Position numbers and translations under genes: made by a program. From Bacteroides sp. M10 (GTDB lineage: Bacteria; Bacteroidota; Bacteroidia; Bacteroidales; Bacteroidaceae), in assembly GCF_014334015.1 (NCBI RefSeq), contig NZ_CP060488.1, positions 2,252,501 through 2,316,500 on the forward strand: a stretch of DNA of 64,000 nt. The letters run 5' to 3'. The notes under the pieces were generated by a model, which saw only the letters and a list, made by a program, of their open reading frames with translations, did no database searches and had not been told where the DNA came from. Shown here piece by piece: positions 51,527 through 59,407 of this stretch (its first letter is position 1; each line of letters begins with the position of its first letter).

Positions 51527-52852
51527 TTAGAATTTCATATAAGGTATTTTATATTCGTCAGGAAAGAATATGTGGCGTTGTTCTTCCATGGCCTGATTTC
51601 CAAGTAAACAAAGAACCGTTGAACAATATGCTTCTTCAACTATATTCTGTGCTTTCTCTCCGGTGATACATGACTGGCAGAAAGAAGACAGGATAATGTC
51701 CGAACCGTCTTTGTCTGCTCCGATCATACTCAATCCGCTGTTTACGTGGATATCTCCATCAATGATAAAGTGTGGTGTGTACTCCATTTTTGTTTCTGGT
51801 CGCCAACTAGGACCTGCTGTCGGGATGGCGGCAAAGACCTTGTCTTTTACCTGGTCAATCAGTTGCCGGATACCCGAAGTTGAATGATCTTCTTCCAGAT
51901 AATAAATACCTTTTGCCATTTCCACGGTTCCTTTACTTCCCAGAATTTGGTCTTCCATTCCGTTGAACTTATTGGAAATCAATGATTCGTATGCGATCTT
52001 AACTCCATCCGAGTATCTGTAAGTGACATTGACGCTATCATAAACTTCTCGTCCGTCTTTCCAGTATACAATGTCACCCATTCCCATAATGGATTCCGGC
52101 ATTTTTTTGGCTGCCCAGTTACAAACTTCCAACTGATGGCATGCTAATTCCGTCATTAATCCTCCGGAGCTCTCTTTGTATAATCTCCAGTTAATCTTGC
52201 GTTCCAGCTCTGGTGAAGGAACCGGACGACGCCAGTCTGCATTACGGAACCAGTGACAGCGAAGACCTACTACATCTCCGATGAGACCGGAATGGATCAT
52301 CTGCATTCCCTTGATGTACTTCTCGTCATACATTCGCTGCATACAAAAGTAGAGAACCTTGTCTGACTGGTTGTAAGTGTCATAGATAGCCTTGCACTCG
52401 TCAAGGGTACGTGCCATTGCTTTCTCGCAAAAGACATGTTTGCCGGCAGCTAATGCGTCCAATACAATAGGTGCATGCCAGTTTAGTGGTGTGGATATGA
52501 TGACTCCATCGATGTCTTTCGATTCCAGTAGTTTGCGGTAATCCGTATATGACTTTGCATCCGGACAAAGTTCCAATGCTTGTTGAAGATTGGGTGCATA
52601 ATTATCACATACGGCAACAATTTGTGCATGAGGTATTTCTTTGAGGTTATGGATGTGGTATTGTCCTCTGGACCCGGTACCAATCAAAGCGATTCGTGCT
52701 TTCTCATGCTTGATCTCTTGTAGTTTCTCCGGAGTACAGGAAGTCAGCCAAGGGGTGGTCGCCAATAATGCGGTTCCTCCGGCAACGTATCCCAGGCTTT
52801 TGATGAATTGTCTGAGTCCTAAGTCTACTCCTTTTTCTTTATGTTCTTTCAT
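51527..52852 (-). CDS. Gfo/Idh/MocA-family oxidoreductase, exported lipoprotein-like
   Basis: 441 residues from the ATG at 52852, which lies one base after the stop of the ApbE gene; the longer frame to 52927 would overlap that gene. The N-terminus looks like a Tat signal with one Arg missing (GLRQFIKSLG, then a hydrophobic stretch) and ends in a lipobox-like LTSC. Rossmann start 'ARIALIGTGSRGQYHIHNL'. The EKP-type motif reads CEKAMARTLDECKA near residue 145, with Lys kept and Pro replaced. The C-terminal domain carries 'GGLMTELACHQLEVCNWA'. It acts in the periplasm or at the membrane. The substrate is unknown. Confidence 0.87.
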   Translation of the reverse strand: MKEHKEKGVDLGLRQFIKSLGYVAGGTALLATTPWLTSCTPEKLQEIKHEKARIALIGTGSRGQYHIHNLKEIPHAQIVAVCDNYAPNLQQALELCPDAKSYTDYRKLLESKDIDGVIISTPLNWHAPIVLDALAAGKHVFCEKAMARTLDECKAIYDTYNQSDKVLYFCMQRMYDEKYIKGMQMIHSGLIGDVVGLRCHWFRNADWRRPVPSPELERKINWRLYKESSGGLMTELACHQLEVCNWAAKKMPESIMGMGDIVYWKDGREVYDSVNVTYRYSDGVKIAYESLISNKFNGMEDQILGSKGTVEMAKGIYYLEEDHSTSGIRQLIDQVKDKVFAAIPTAGPSWRPETKMEYTPHFIIDGDIHVNSGLSMIGADKDGSDIILSSFCQSCITGEKAQNIVEEAYCSTVLCLLGNQAMEEQRHIFFPDEYKIPYMKF

Positions 52853-52853
52853 A

Positions 52854-53663
52854 TCATAAATTGTATAGGGTTGCTTGTATATTATTGAACTTTTCTGAAA
52901 TCTTTTTTTGTTCCTGTTCATTGGCAATCATCCAGACCGTACTAAGAACTTCGGCTTCCAACGGGTCGGGGGACAGGATAGAACTTGCCTTTCGTTGTTC
53001 ATTAAATATGCCTGTAAGCGGATTCATAATGTGTCCGGTATATTGTAACGTATTACCGGAAGTGGATAATGTTGTATCCTGCAGATCGAATTCTTTTAGA
53101 AGAGACTGATTGTACGGGTTCAGAAAACTGACTTTCCAACAATTTCCATAAGGATGATGTCCCATACCCAGGATCGAACTGTTTCCAAAATTAGCAAATG
53201 CATCACTAATATTCTCCTGTTCAATGAATTTTCTTATTTTTTTCAAAGCATATCCTTTGGCAAAACCTCCAAAATCAAGTGAAATATCAGGAGATATAAA
53301 GGAGATGCATGAATGTTCATGAAGTTGTATTCTGGAGAAGTCTTTTAATGTAATGTCGAATAAGTGTGAAGTGGTCTCATAATAGTATGAGCAAAGCTGT
53401 AAGATTGATTCCATCTCTTTGCTGATTTGAATCTTGCTTTGAGAAGCATGATTATTAATCTTGGAAGCTTCACTATGAGGATCAAAACGATTTAATATTT
53501 TATCCAATCGCTCCAGCTCATAGGTGATATCTGCCCAAAGTGTATTCAATCGGTCGATATCGGAATGAATGAGCAGGATATCGAATCGGGTCCCCATGAT
53601 ATGAGGAATGAAGCCATGAAACATGGCTTCATTTTCATAATATTTGCATCTTGTTTCTAACAC
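52854..53663 (-). CDS. apbE: ApbE-family FAD:protein FMN transferase without recognisable signal peptide
   Basis: 269 residues. Family blocks are 'HIMGTRFDILLIHSD', 'LDFGGFAKGYALKKI', 'ANFGNSSILGMG', TLSTSGN and HIMNPLTG, in the usual order. ApbE attaches FMN to a Thr/Ser of target flavoproteins outside the cytoplasm; most members have a signal peptide or lipobox, but none is visible here. An alternative start (Met14, 53624) avoids a 29-base overlap with the preceding gene and also gives no signal. It is embedded between two Gfo/Idh/MocA genes. I saw no protein with an obvious FMN-acceptor motif in the window. Confidence 0.85.
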   Translation of the reverse strand: MLETRCKYYENEAMFHGFIPHIMGTRFDILLIHSDIDRLNTLWADITYELERLDKILNRFDPHSEASKINNHASQSKIQISKEMESILQLCSYYYETTSHLFDITLKDFSRIQLHEHSCISFISPDISLDFGGFAKGYALKKIRKFIEQENISDAFANFGNSSILGMGHHPYGNCWKVSFLNPYNQSLLKEFDLQDTTLSTSGNTLQYTGHIMNPLTGIFNEQRKASSILSPDPLEAEVLSTVWMIANEQEQKKISEKFNNIQATLYNL

Positions 53664-55089
53664 CTATTGTTTTGTTTATTTGTTTCCTTTCTTTCTTTGC
53701 CATTTCTACAGCAGTAGTAGTAATGTAATATTTAGCTAGTGTATTTTCATTTTCCCATTCCGGCATATCCTGATTGTGTACATAATGCAGGAAAGCCTTT
53801 GCCACTTTGCTGAAATGTTCTTCGTGTCCTAATCGTTTTTCCTGTGGTATGTCAATCAGATAAGTTCCATTCTTTTTGTTTTTGACAGATAAGAACGGAT
53901 AAGTTATTTGAAGCTGTTCCACTGTTTTTTGCAATTGAGCTTCAAATGTCCGATTGTCAATGTCCGATTCTTTCTGTATATATAGTTCTTTTACAAATCC
54001 ATTTTTTTCATCCTGAACGATTTTTAAAGTGGCTTTACTTCCTTTCTTTATGGAAGTAAATGTATCTCCTCCGTTAGTGGGTGGAGTATAATTCCATGTG
54101 ACTTTTATTCCTATACAAATCCCTTTAACGGTATAGTTGAGACTTCCGTTTGCCATCACTTCCAATACATCGTTTTTTATGTATCGGTTAAGATAAGCAG
54201 GAAAAGAATCGATTTGTGTCGATTGACTGAACTCTGCTAATGTAATTGGAGTTGGCCAGTGTTTGGCGGCATTCACAGTGACATCCGATAGATAATGAAT
54301 CGTTTCATCAGGAAAACATTGCCAGTTGATGAGGTCGATCAGATGTGTTGTAACATCTGCAATGCCCTCTCCTTGTTGCTCTACATCATAATACCATGCC
54401 GGGCGAATTAATGGTTTGCCGGAAACAGTCTTGAAAAAATGATGTACGCTTTCCATTATGACAGATGGATTGTCCGGTGAACCTTTTTGTAAATCTCCGA
54501 ATAATTCCGTCTGATGTAAAAGCTCTTTTTCTATGATATTGAGAATATCATATCGTTCCGTCATCAGATCGTATAAAAGAAGATTCTTTTCTTTGGCGAG
54601 TTGATAGGCTTCTGTCAATAACTTGAAATCTTGTGGGTTGATAGCCAGTGGCTTATCGGCAAGGATATGATATCCGGCTTTGATAGACTCCATGATATAG
54701 CGCGTCTTTTTTTGATTGTTTCCAGCCAATACTACTACATTACCTTTATGATCGGCAAGCATTTTCTGAAGATAATCATCTCCGGTATATACTTGTTTTT
54801 TCCATGTCGTAGGAGATTCCGCCCGCTGGTTATAAGAATCAATGCTTTCCAGATATTGATTGACGCCTGTTCCTTCGGGGGCATATATCCGGATGGTGTC
54901 ACTGACATCTGTCAATGTCTCTTTTTGAAGCAGGCTGGCATGGAAATGTCCGGGATCGAGTACTACTATTTCCAATTGGGGTATACCATTTGTCTCCATC
55001 CTATTCGCAGCTTGCTTTTTCGAGAAAGAACAAGAAACGACTATAAATAAAATTGCTATAATGCCAGTCCCTTTATATATAGATTTCAT
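53635..55089 (-). CDS. Gfo/Idh/MocA-type oxidoreductase lipoprotein (oxidoreductase C-terminal domain type)
   Basis: 484 residues. The lipobox is VVSC (Cys20), followed by SFSKKQAAN, without acidic residues. The N-terminal domain starts 'LEIVVLDPGHFHASLLQ', a divergent Rossmann motif lacking the usual GxGxxG, so NAD(P) binding is less certain. The EKP-type motif reads ADKPLAINPQDFKLL, with the Lys-Pro retained. The C-terminal part contains 'GEGIADVTTHLIDLINWQCF', the family's putative oxidoreductase C-terminal domain. Eight bases separate its start from the stop of the next gene. It is predicted to be periplasmic; the substrate is unknown. Confidence 0.82.
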   Translation of the reverse strand: MKSIYKGTGIIAILFIVVSCSFSKKQAANRMETNGIPQLEIVVLDPGHFHASLLQKETLTDVSDTIRIYAPEGTGVNQYLESIDSYNQRAESPTTWKKQVYTGDDYLQKMLADHKGNVVVLAGNNQKKTRYIMESIKAGYHILADKPLAINPQDFKLLTEAYQLAKEKNLLLYDLMTERYDILNIIEKELLHQTELFGDLQKGSPDNPSVIMESVHHFFKTVSGKPLIRPAWYYDVEQQGEGIADVTTHLIDLINWQCFPDETIHYLSDVTVNAAKHWPTPITLAEFSQSTQIDSFPAYLNRYIKNDVLEVMANGSLNYTVKGICIGIKVTWNYTPPTNGGDTFTSIKKGSKATLKIVQDEKNGFVKELYIQKESDIDNRTFEAQLQKTVEQLQITYPFLSVKNKKNGTYLIDIPQEKRLGHEEHFSKVAKAFLHYVHNQDMPEWENENTLAKYYITTTAVEMAKKERKQINKTIGVRNKMQIL

Positions 55090-55096
55090 TCTCTTA

Positions 55097-56101
55097 CTAT
55101 TTATAAGTTTTGATTAGTTTTCGGGCATCTTTCCAACCTTTTTGATAAGCTTCTTCCAATGTAACAATTCTTCCATTCTCTGTTTTACTCATATTGGATG
55201 CTTTCATGAAAGTGAATATTTCGATTGTCTCTTCTTTGGAGATAGGTGAAATTCCTGTTTGAAAGTATTTAAGAATCTGCTCAAGAAGCGCTTTATAACC
55301 TTGGTAACCTCCTGCGGCTACTGCTCCTTTTGAAGTATAAGCAGTTCCACCATAAATTTGCGGTCCTTTTATAATCGCTCTGAAAGTTCCGATTCTGCCA
55401 TCTTTCCATCGTCCTACTACTACATCCCCTCTATCTGAAGACATCCGGTTGACCGATTCGCATCCTGTCCCCATAATTGTGTATAATGTTTCTACTCCAT
55501 GAATACCATAGAAACCAAAATCCGGATGCGTTGGTTCCACCTTGTGAGGAGAATAACAATCGGCTCCAAGGATTTTGCCAAATTCTCCATTTCTTAATTT
55601 CTGGTTTTGAGGAGTAAATCTAAGAGCAGAAGAGGAGAAAACAGGTGCATTGTATTTTTCTGCCATTTCATAAATAGCGATTGCATCTCCTAAAGTAGCT
55701 CCGATAGGTTTGTCAATATAGCATATCTTACCTGATTTGAATACCTCGACGGCTTGTTCCAAATGTATTCTGCCGTCATTGGTTTCCAAAAGGACACAGT
55801 CTACTTTTTCCAGTAAATCTGCTATTGATGAGGTGATTTCCACACCATTTGCTTTGACCTTTTCAATGTATCCGGGGATTCGTTCGTAACTGGATTGAAT
55901 CGTCTTTGAACCGTACGGATAAGCTGCCACTACCCTAAAACCTTTGGAAAAGGTCTCATCCGAACCACTATTAATCAATTCGGTGAAAGCGGTGGAATGG
56001 GATGTGTCCAGACCAATAATTCCGATCCGCATAACTTTTTGTGCGTGTATACTGAAGCTGATAGCCAGTAGTATAAGAAGAAATGAGATTCTGTTTTTCA
56101 T
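55097..56101 (-). CDS. Gfo/Idh/MocA-family oxidoreductase with Sec signal
   Basis: 334 residues. The Sec signal ends SIHAQ (~residue 20). The Rossmann start is 'MRIGIIGLDTSHSTAFTEL', with GLDTSH in place of the common GxGxxG. The lysine motif reads IDKPIGATLGDAIAI near residue 133. The C-terminal domain has 'HKVEPTHPDFGFYGIHGVETLYTIMG'. This short type occurs in Bacteroidota beside larger oxidoreductases of the same family. It stands 8 bases from the neighbouring gene start, in the same operon. Confidence 0.85.
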   Translation of the reverse strand: MKNRISFLLILLAISFSIHAQKVMRIGIIGLDTSHSTAFTELINSGSDETFSKGFRVVAAYPYGSKTIQSSYERIPGYIEKVKANGVEITSSIADLLEKVDCVLLETNDGRIHLEQAVEVFKSGKICYIDKPIGATLGDAIAIYEMAEKYNAPVFSSSALRFTPQNQKLRNGEFGKILGADCYSPHKVEPTHPDFGFYGIHGVETLYTIMGTGCESVNRMSSDRGDVVVGRWKDGRIGTFRAIIKGPQIYGGTAYTSKGAVAAGGYQGYKALLEQILKYFQTGISPISKEETIEIFTFMKASNMSKTENGRIVTLEEAYQKGWKDARKLIKTYK

Positions 56102-56107
56102 AATCCT

Positions 56108-56899
56108 TTATAAATTAATTCTTTCTGCACTTTCCGGGTCCAAATATAACGAAGAATTTTCTTTTCTTCGCAATATGCTGGCCGGACATTTTTCTGAAAC
56201 TTCACCATAAACAGTCTGATAGACTGCTTGAGCTTTATTTTTGAACGGGACGATACAAAACATCCATTCAGCTTTTAGCAAAGCCGGTATCGTGAGTGTT
56301 AAAGCTTCTTTGGGTACTAAGTCTAGTGTCTTGAAGCATTTTTCATTGACTTGCTGTTGGCGACATATTGGGTCCAGTTCAACTACTTTTACAAGTTTGG
56401 GATCATTAAAATCTGCTACATCCGGATCATTGAAAGCAATATGCCCATTTTCTCCAATTCCCAGACAAACGATGTCAACCGGATGCTTAGTCAGCAACTC
56501 TGCATATCGCTGACATTCCTCTTCAAGGTTTTCTGCCAGGCCATTCAGATAGTTGACTTTCTTGAAAGGAACTTTGTCAAAGATACGAATTCTAAGGAAA
56601 TGTCCAAAACTTTGTGCGGCTTTCGGATGTATACCGATGTATTCATCCATATGAAAAGCGTTTATTCTGGTCCAGTCGATGCGTTTGTCATGAATCAGAT
56701 GACTCAAAAACTCATTTTGTGAGGGGGCAGCGGCGAAAATCATATTTATCTCCGGTTTGCTTTCCAATAAGCGACAAATTTGGTCGCCGACTTCTTTTGC
56801 GGCTACACTGCCCATCTCTTGAATGGATGGAAAAATTCGAACTGTTAATTGTTCCTGCTGAAAAACTTTGGTCTTAGTTTCATTTAGTATAGATAACAT
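56108..56899 (-). CDS. nagB: Glucosamine-6-phosphate deaminase-type protein
   Basis: 263 residues, cytoplasmic. NagB/6-phosphogluconolactonase fold with 'MIFAAAPSQNEFLSHL' (phosphate-binding loop), 'NAFHMDEYIGI' (catalytic Asp-Glu) and 'LGIGENGHIAFND' (catalytic His of the ring-opening step). It converts glucosamine-6-phosphate to fructose-6-phosphate and ammonia. It overlaps the end of the NagA gene by 20 bases, so the two form a unit. The phosphate loop 'AAPSQ' differs from the canonical TGSTP-like form, so a related amino-sugar phosphate is possible. Confidence 0.85.
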   Translation of the reverse strand: MLSILNETKTKVFQQEQLTVRIFPSIQEMGSVAAKEVGDQICRLLESKPEINMIFAAAPSQNEFLSHLIHDKRIDWTRINAFHMDEYIGIHPKAAQSFGHFLRIRIFDKVPFKKVNYLNGLAENLEEECQRYAELLTKHPVDIVCLGIGENGHIAFNDPDVADFNDPKLVKVVELDPICRQQQVNEKCFKTLDLVPKEALTLTIPALLKAEWMFCIVPFKNKAQAVYQTVYGEVSEKCPASILRRKENSSLYLDPESAERINL

Positions 56900-58067
56900 G
56901 GCCTTTTAATATTGTATTATTTATATTTATTTGATTATCAAAAATGACTATGTCGGCATCCTTACCAATTTCTAAAGAGCCTTTTTCTTTGTCAATATGA
57001 AGAATACGGGCGGGCGTCAGGGCCATCATACGAACAGCGTCAATGAGAGGAACACCGGCTAAATATACCATGGTTCGAATCAGTCGGTCAGTTGTTGCAA
57101 CACTACCGGCAAAAGCTGTCCGATCCGGCATTTTGGCCACTCCGTCTTCGATAATGACTTTCTGCCCGTTGTTGAGGCTGCCTAATATCGATTCACCGTC
57201 CGGCATACCCGCTCCTCTCATGGCATCAGTGCAGAGGGCTGTTCTATCAACTCCTTTGAATTTGTATACGAATTGGAGCAGAGGTTTCGGAAGATGTATG
57301 CCATCGGCAATAATCTCCACTGTCATATCTTCAATCAAGTAGGCGGCTTCTACTACTCCGGCATAACGGAAAGCATTTCTGCGAGTCACTGATGACATAG
57401 CCGAATAAAGGTGGGTCACATGTGTATAACCTGCTGTAAAGGCTTCCTCAACTTCTTCATAAATCGCGTCGGTATGAGCGATGGAGGGGAGAATATGATG
57501 TTGTTGCAGAGTTTTCCCTAGTGCTAGAGCACCCTCCAACTCTGGAGCTATGCTCCAACGGATAATATCTTTTGAGGCTTCCAGAATGGCATTATATTCT
57601 TCTACTTGCGGTTTTTTCAGGAAGTTCGGGTCTTGCGCACCACATTGTTTCGGTGAAAAGTAAGGTCCTTCCAAATGTAAACCGATAAACTGCGAACCAT
57701 TGACATTCATTTCTTTAGCTTTCCGATATACGGTAAACGTCGTCATTAACTCCTCGTTAGTGCTGGTAAGTGTGGTGGGAACCATTGCAGTGGTACCATA
57801 CTTGGCATGTGTCTCGGCCACTCCGAGAAAAGCCTCGACAGTGCCATCCATGAAGTCATGTCCTCCTCCTCCGTGGATATGCATGTCGATGAATCCTGGT
57901 GAGACATAATTCTGACGGGCGTCTATTACTTTGTCACCGACGAGCGGTTGATAGCTCTCATTGGGAATAATCTGCTCAATTTTTCCATTTTCACATATCA
58001 ATATTTGGCCCATTTCTATGCCTGTTGGCAGAATGAGTTTTCCATTTGTTATGATGAGTCTTTCCAT
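56880..58067 (-). CDS. nagA: N-acetylglucosamine-6-phosphate deacetylase
   Basis: 395 residues, cytoplasmic. An amidohydrolase-fold TIM barrel with 'PGFIDMHIHGGGGHDFMDG' (HxH metal site), 'IGLHLEGPYFSPKQCGAQDP' with metal ligand Glu133, 'AHTDAIYEEVEEAF', 'THLYSAMSSVTRRN' and the catalytic Asp in LCTDAMRGAGM. It removes the acetyl group from GlcNAc-6-phosphate and feeds NagB. The pair indicates that the glycan served by this cluster yields N-acetylated aminosugar, or that the operon includes its salvage. Confidence 0.92.
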   Translation of the reverse strand: MERLIITNGKLILPTGIEMGQILICENGKIEQIIPNESYQPLVGDKVIDARQNYVSPGFIDMHIHGGGGHDFMDGTVEAFLGVAETHAKYGTTAMVPTTLTSTNEELMTTFTVYRKAKEMNVNGSQFIGLHLEGPYFSPKQCGAQDPNFLKKPQVEEYNAILEASKDIIRWSIAPELEGALALGKTLQQHHILPSIAHTDAIYEEVEEAFTAGYTHVTHLYSAMSSVTRRNAFRYAGVVEAAYLIEDMTVEIIADGIHLPKPLLQFVYKFKGVDRTALCTDAMRGAGMPDGESILGSLNNGQKVIIEDGVAKMPDRTAFAGSVATTDRLIRTMVYLAGVPLIDAVRMMALTPARILHIDKEKGSLEIGKDADIVIFDNQININNTILKGHVIYTK

Positions 58068-58084
58068 ATTATTTCGTTTTTAAT

Positions 58085-59401
58085 TTATTTCCAGGAGTCT
58101 ATTTTATGACCTTTAACTGCAAAGAAAACCAAATATAAAAAGCAGGGAATCAATACCCAATAGCCGAAACGCAGACTATACATATCTGCCAGATGACCAT
58201 ATATCAGAGGCAGAATGGCATTGCCGCATAATCCCATGATAAGAAGAGAGGAACCGGTTTTGGTGAATTTCCCCAGTCCATGAATGGAAAGTGGCCAGAT
58301 ACCTGCGTAGATTAAAGCATTCGGGAAACCCAATGCATTCAGAAAGAAAATGGAGGCATTGGCATGATGACCGAACAGAGTTACTTCAAAATCTGCAAAT
58401 ACAACTCCGAATGAAAGGAGTAATCCGATGATGGTACAACCTATAAGTGCATTTTTCTGTGAAACATATTTCGGTATTAACAGGATACCCAGCAGGTAAC
58501 CAATCATAGTGCAGGCCAATGTATATGAGGGAAATGTTTTAGCTTCGAGCAGGTCCATACCCATCGAATTGGCATAATTGATGATTGTATCGATTGCGAT
58601 AACTTGTGTTCCTACATGAAGAAATATAGCCACTGCTCCCAAGATAAGGTAAGGAAAGTCGAAAATACTTTTTCTGGTGTGATGGTGGCTACCTGTATCT
58701 TCCGTGCTGTTTTCTTCGTCTGTATTGATTTCAGGCAGAATGGAGTAACGGATACCGATACCGGTAAGCAGTAAAATAACGCCTAGAACAGCATAAGGCA
58801 CAATGACGCGTTGTATTAATTCGTCAAGCATAGCGTTCTTTGTGACTATGTCTAAAGTCCCCGATTCTATAGTGGCAAAAAGCTCCTTGTCGGTAACATT
58901 TAATATCAATGCAGCAAATATGAGTGGTGAGACGATACCAGCGAATTTATTGCATATTCCCATAATACTGATTCGTCTGGCGGCACTATCAATAGGACCG
59001 ATAATAGTGACATAAGGATTAGCAGCAGTTTGCAATATGGCTAATCCGGTGCCGATGGAAAACAGACCGGCCAGGAATATCTCGAACTGACGGGCCAATG
59101 CTGCCGGGACAAATAAGAAAGCTCCTAAGGCGGTAAGCATAAAACCATACATAATACCTCGCTTGAATCCTACTTTCTTGAGAAGTACTCCCGAGGGGAT
59201 AGCCATTACAAAGTAGGCGATATAAAATGCAAAGGCGACAAAGTAGGATTCGAAATGTGTCAGTTCGCAGGATATGCGGAAGTATGGAATCAGTATGGCA
59301 TTGACCCACGATACAAATCCAAAGATAAAGAACATCCCTGCCAGAATTGCAATTGATATGTAGTATGTCTTTTTGCTGCTTATAAGGTTATTGTTTCCCA
59401 T
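58085..59401 (-). CDS. MFS sugar transporter (FucP/GluP type)
   Basis: 438 residues with about 12 hydrophobic spans. The family's block 'FFIFGFVSWVNAILIPYFRISCELT' occurs in the first span, and 'LQTAANPYVTIIGP' is the FucP/GluP/NagP signature near residue 120. A charged central loop carries a His pair (~225-240). This branch imports monosaccharides such as fucose, glucose, galactose or N-acetylglucosamine by proton symport. Next to NagA and NagB, GlcNAc is the most likely cargo (inference). It starts 6 bases after the stop of the GH3 gene. Confidence 0.9.
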   Translation of the reverse strand: MGNNNLISSKKTYYISIAILAGMFFIFGFVSWVNAILIPYFRISCELTHFESYFVAFAFYIAYFVMAIPSGVLLKKVGFKRGIMYGFMLTALGAFLFVPAALARQFEIFLAGLFSIGTGLAILQTAANPYVTIIGPIDSAARRISIMGICNKFAGIVSPLIFAALILNVTDKELFATIESGTLDIVTKNAMLDELIQRVIVPYAVLGVILLLTGIGIRYSILPEINTDEENSTEDTGSHHHTRKSIFDFPYLILGAVAIFLHVGTQVIAIDTIINYANSMGMDLLEAKTFPSYTLACTMIGYLLGILLIPKYVSQKNALIGCTIIGLLLSFGVVFADFEVTLFGHHANASIFFLNALGFPNALIYAGIWPLSIHGLGKFTKTGSSLLIMGLCGNAILPLIYGHLADMYSLRFGYWVLIPCFLYLVFFAVKGHKIDSWK

Positions 59402-59407
59402 GTGTTT

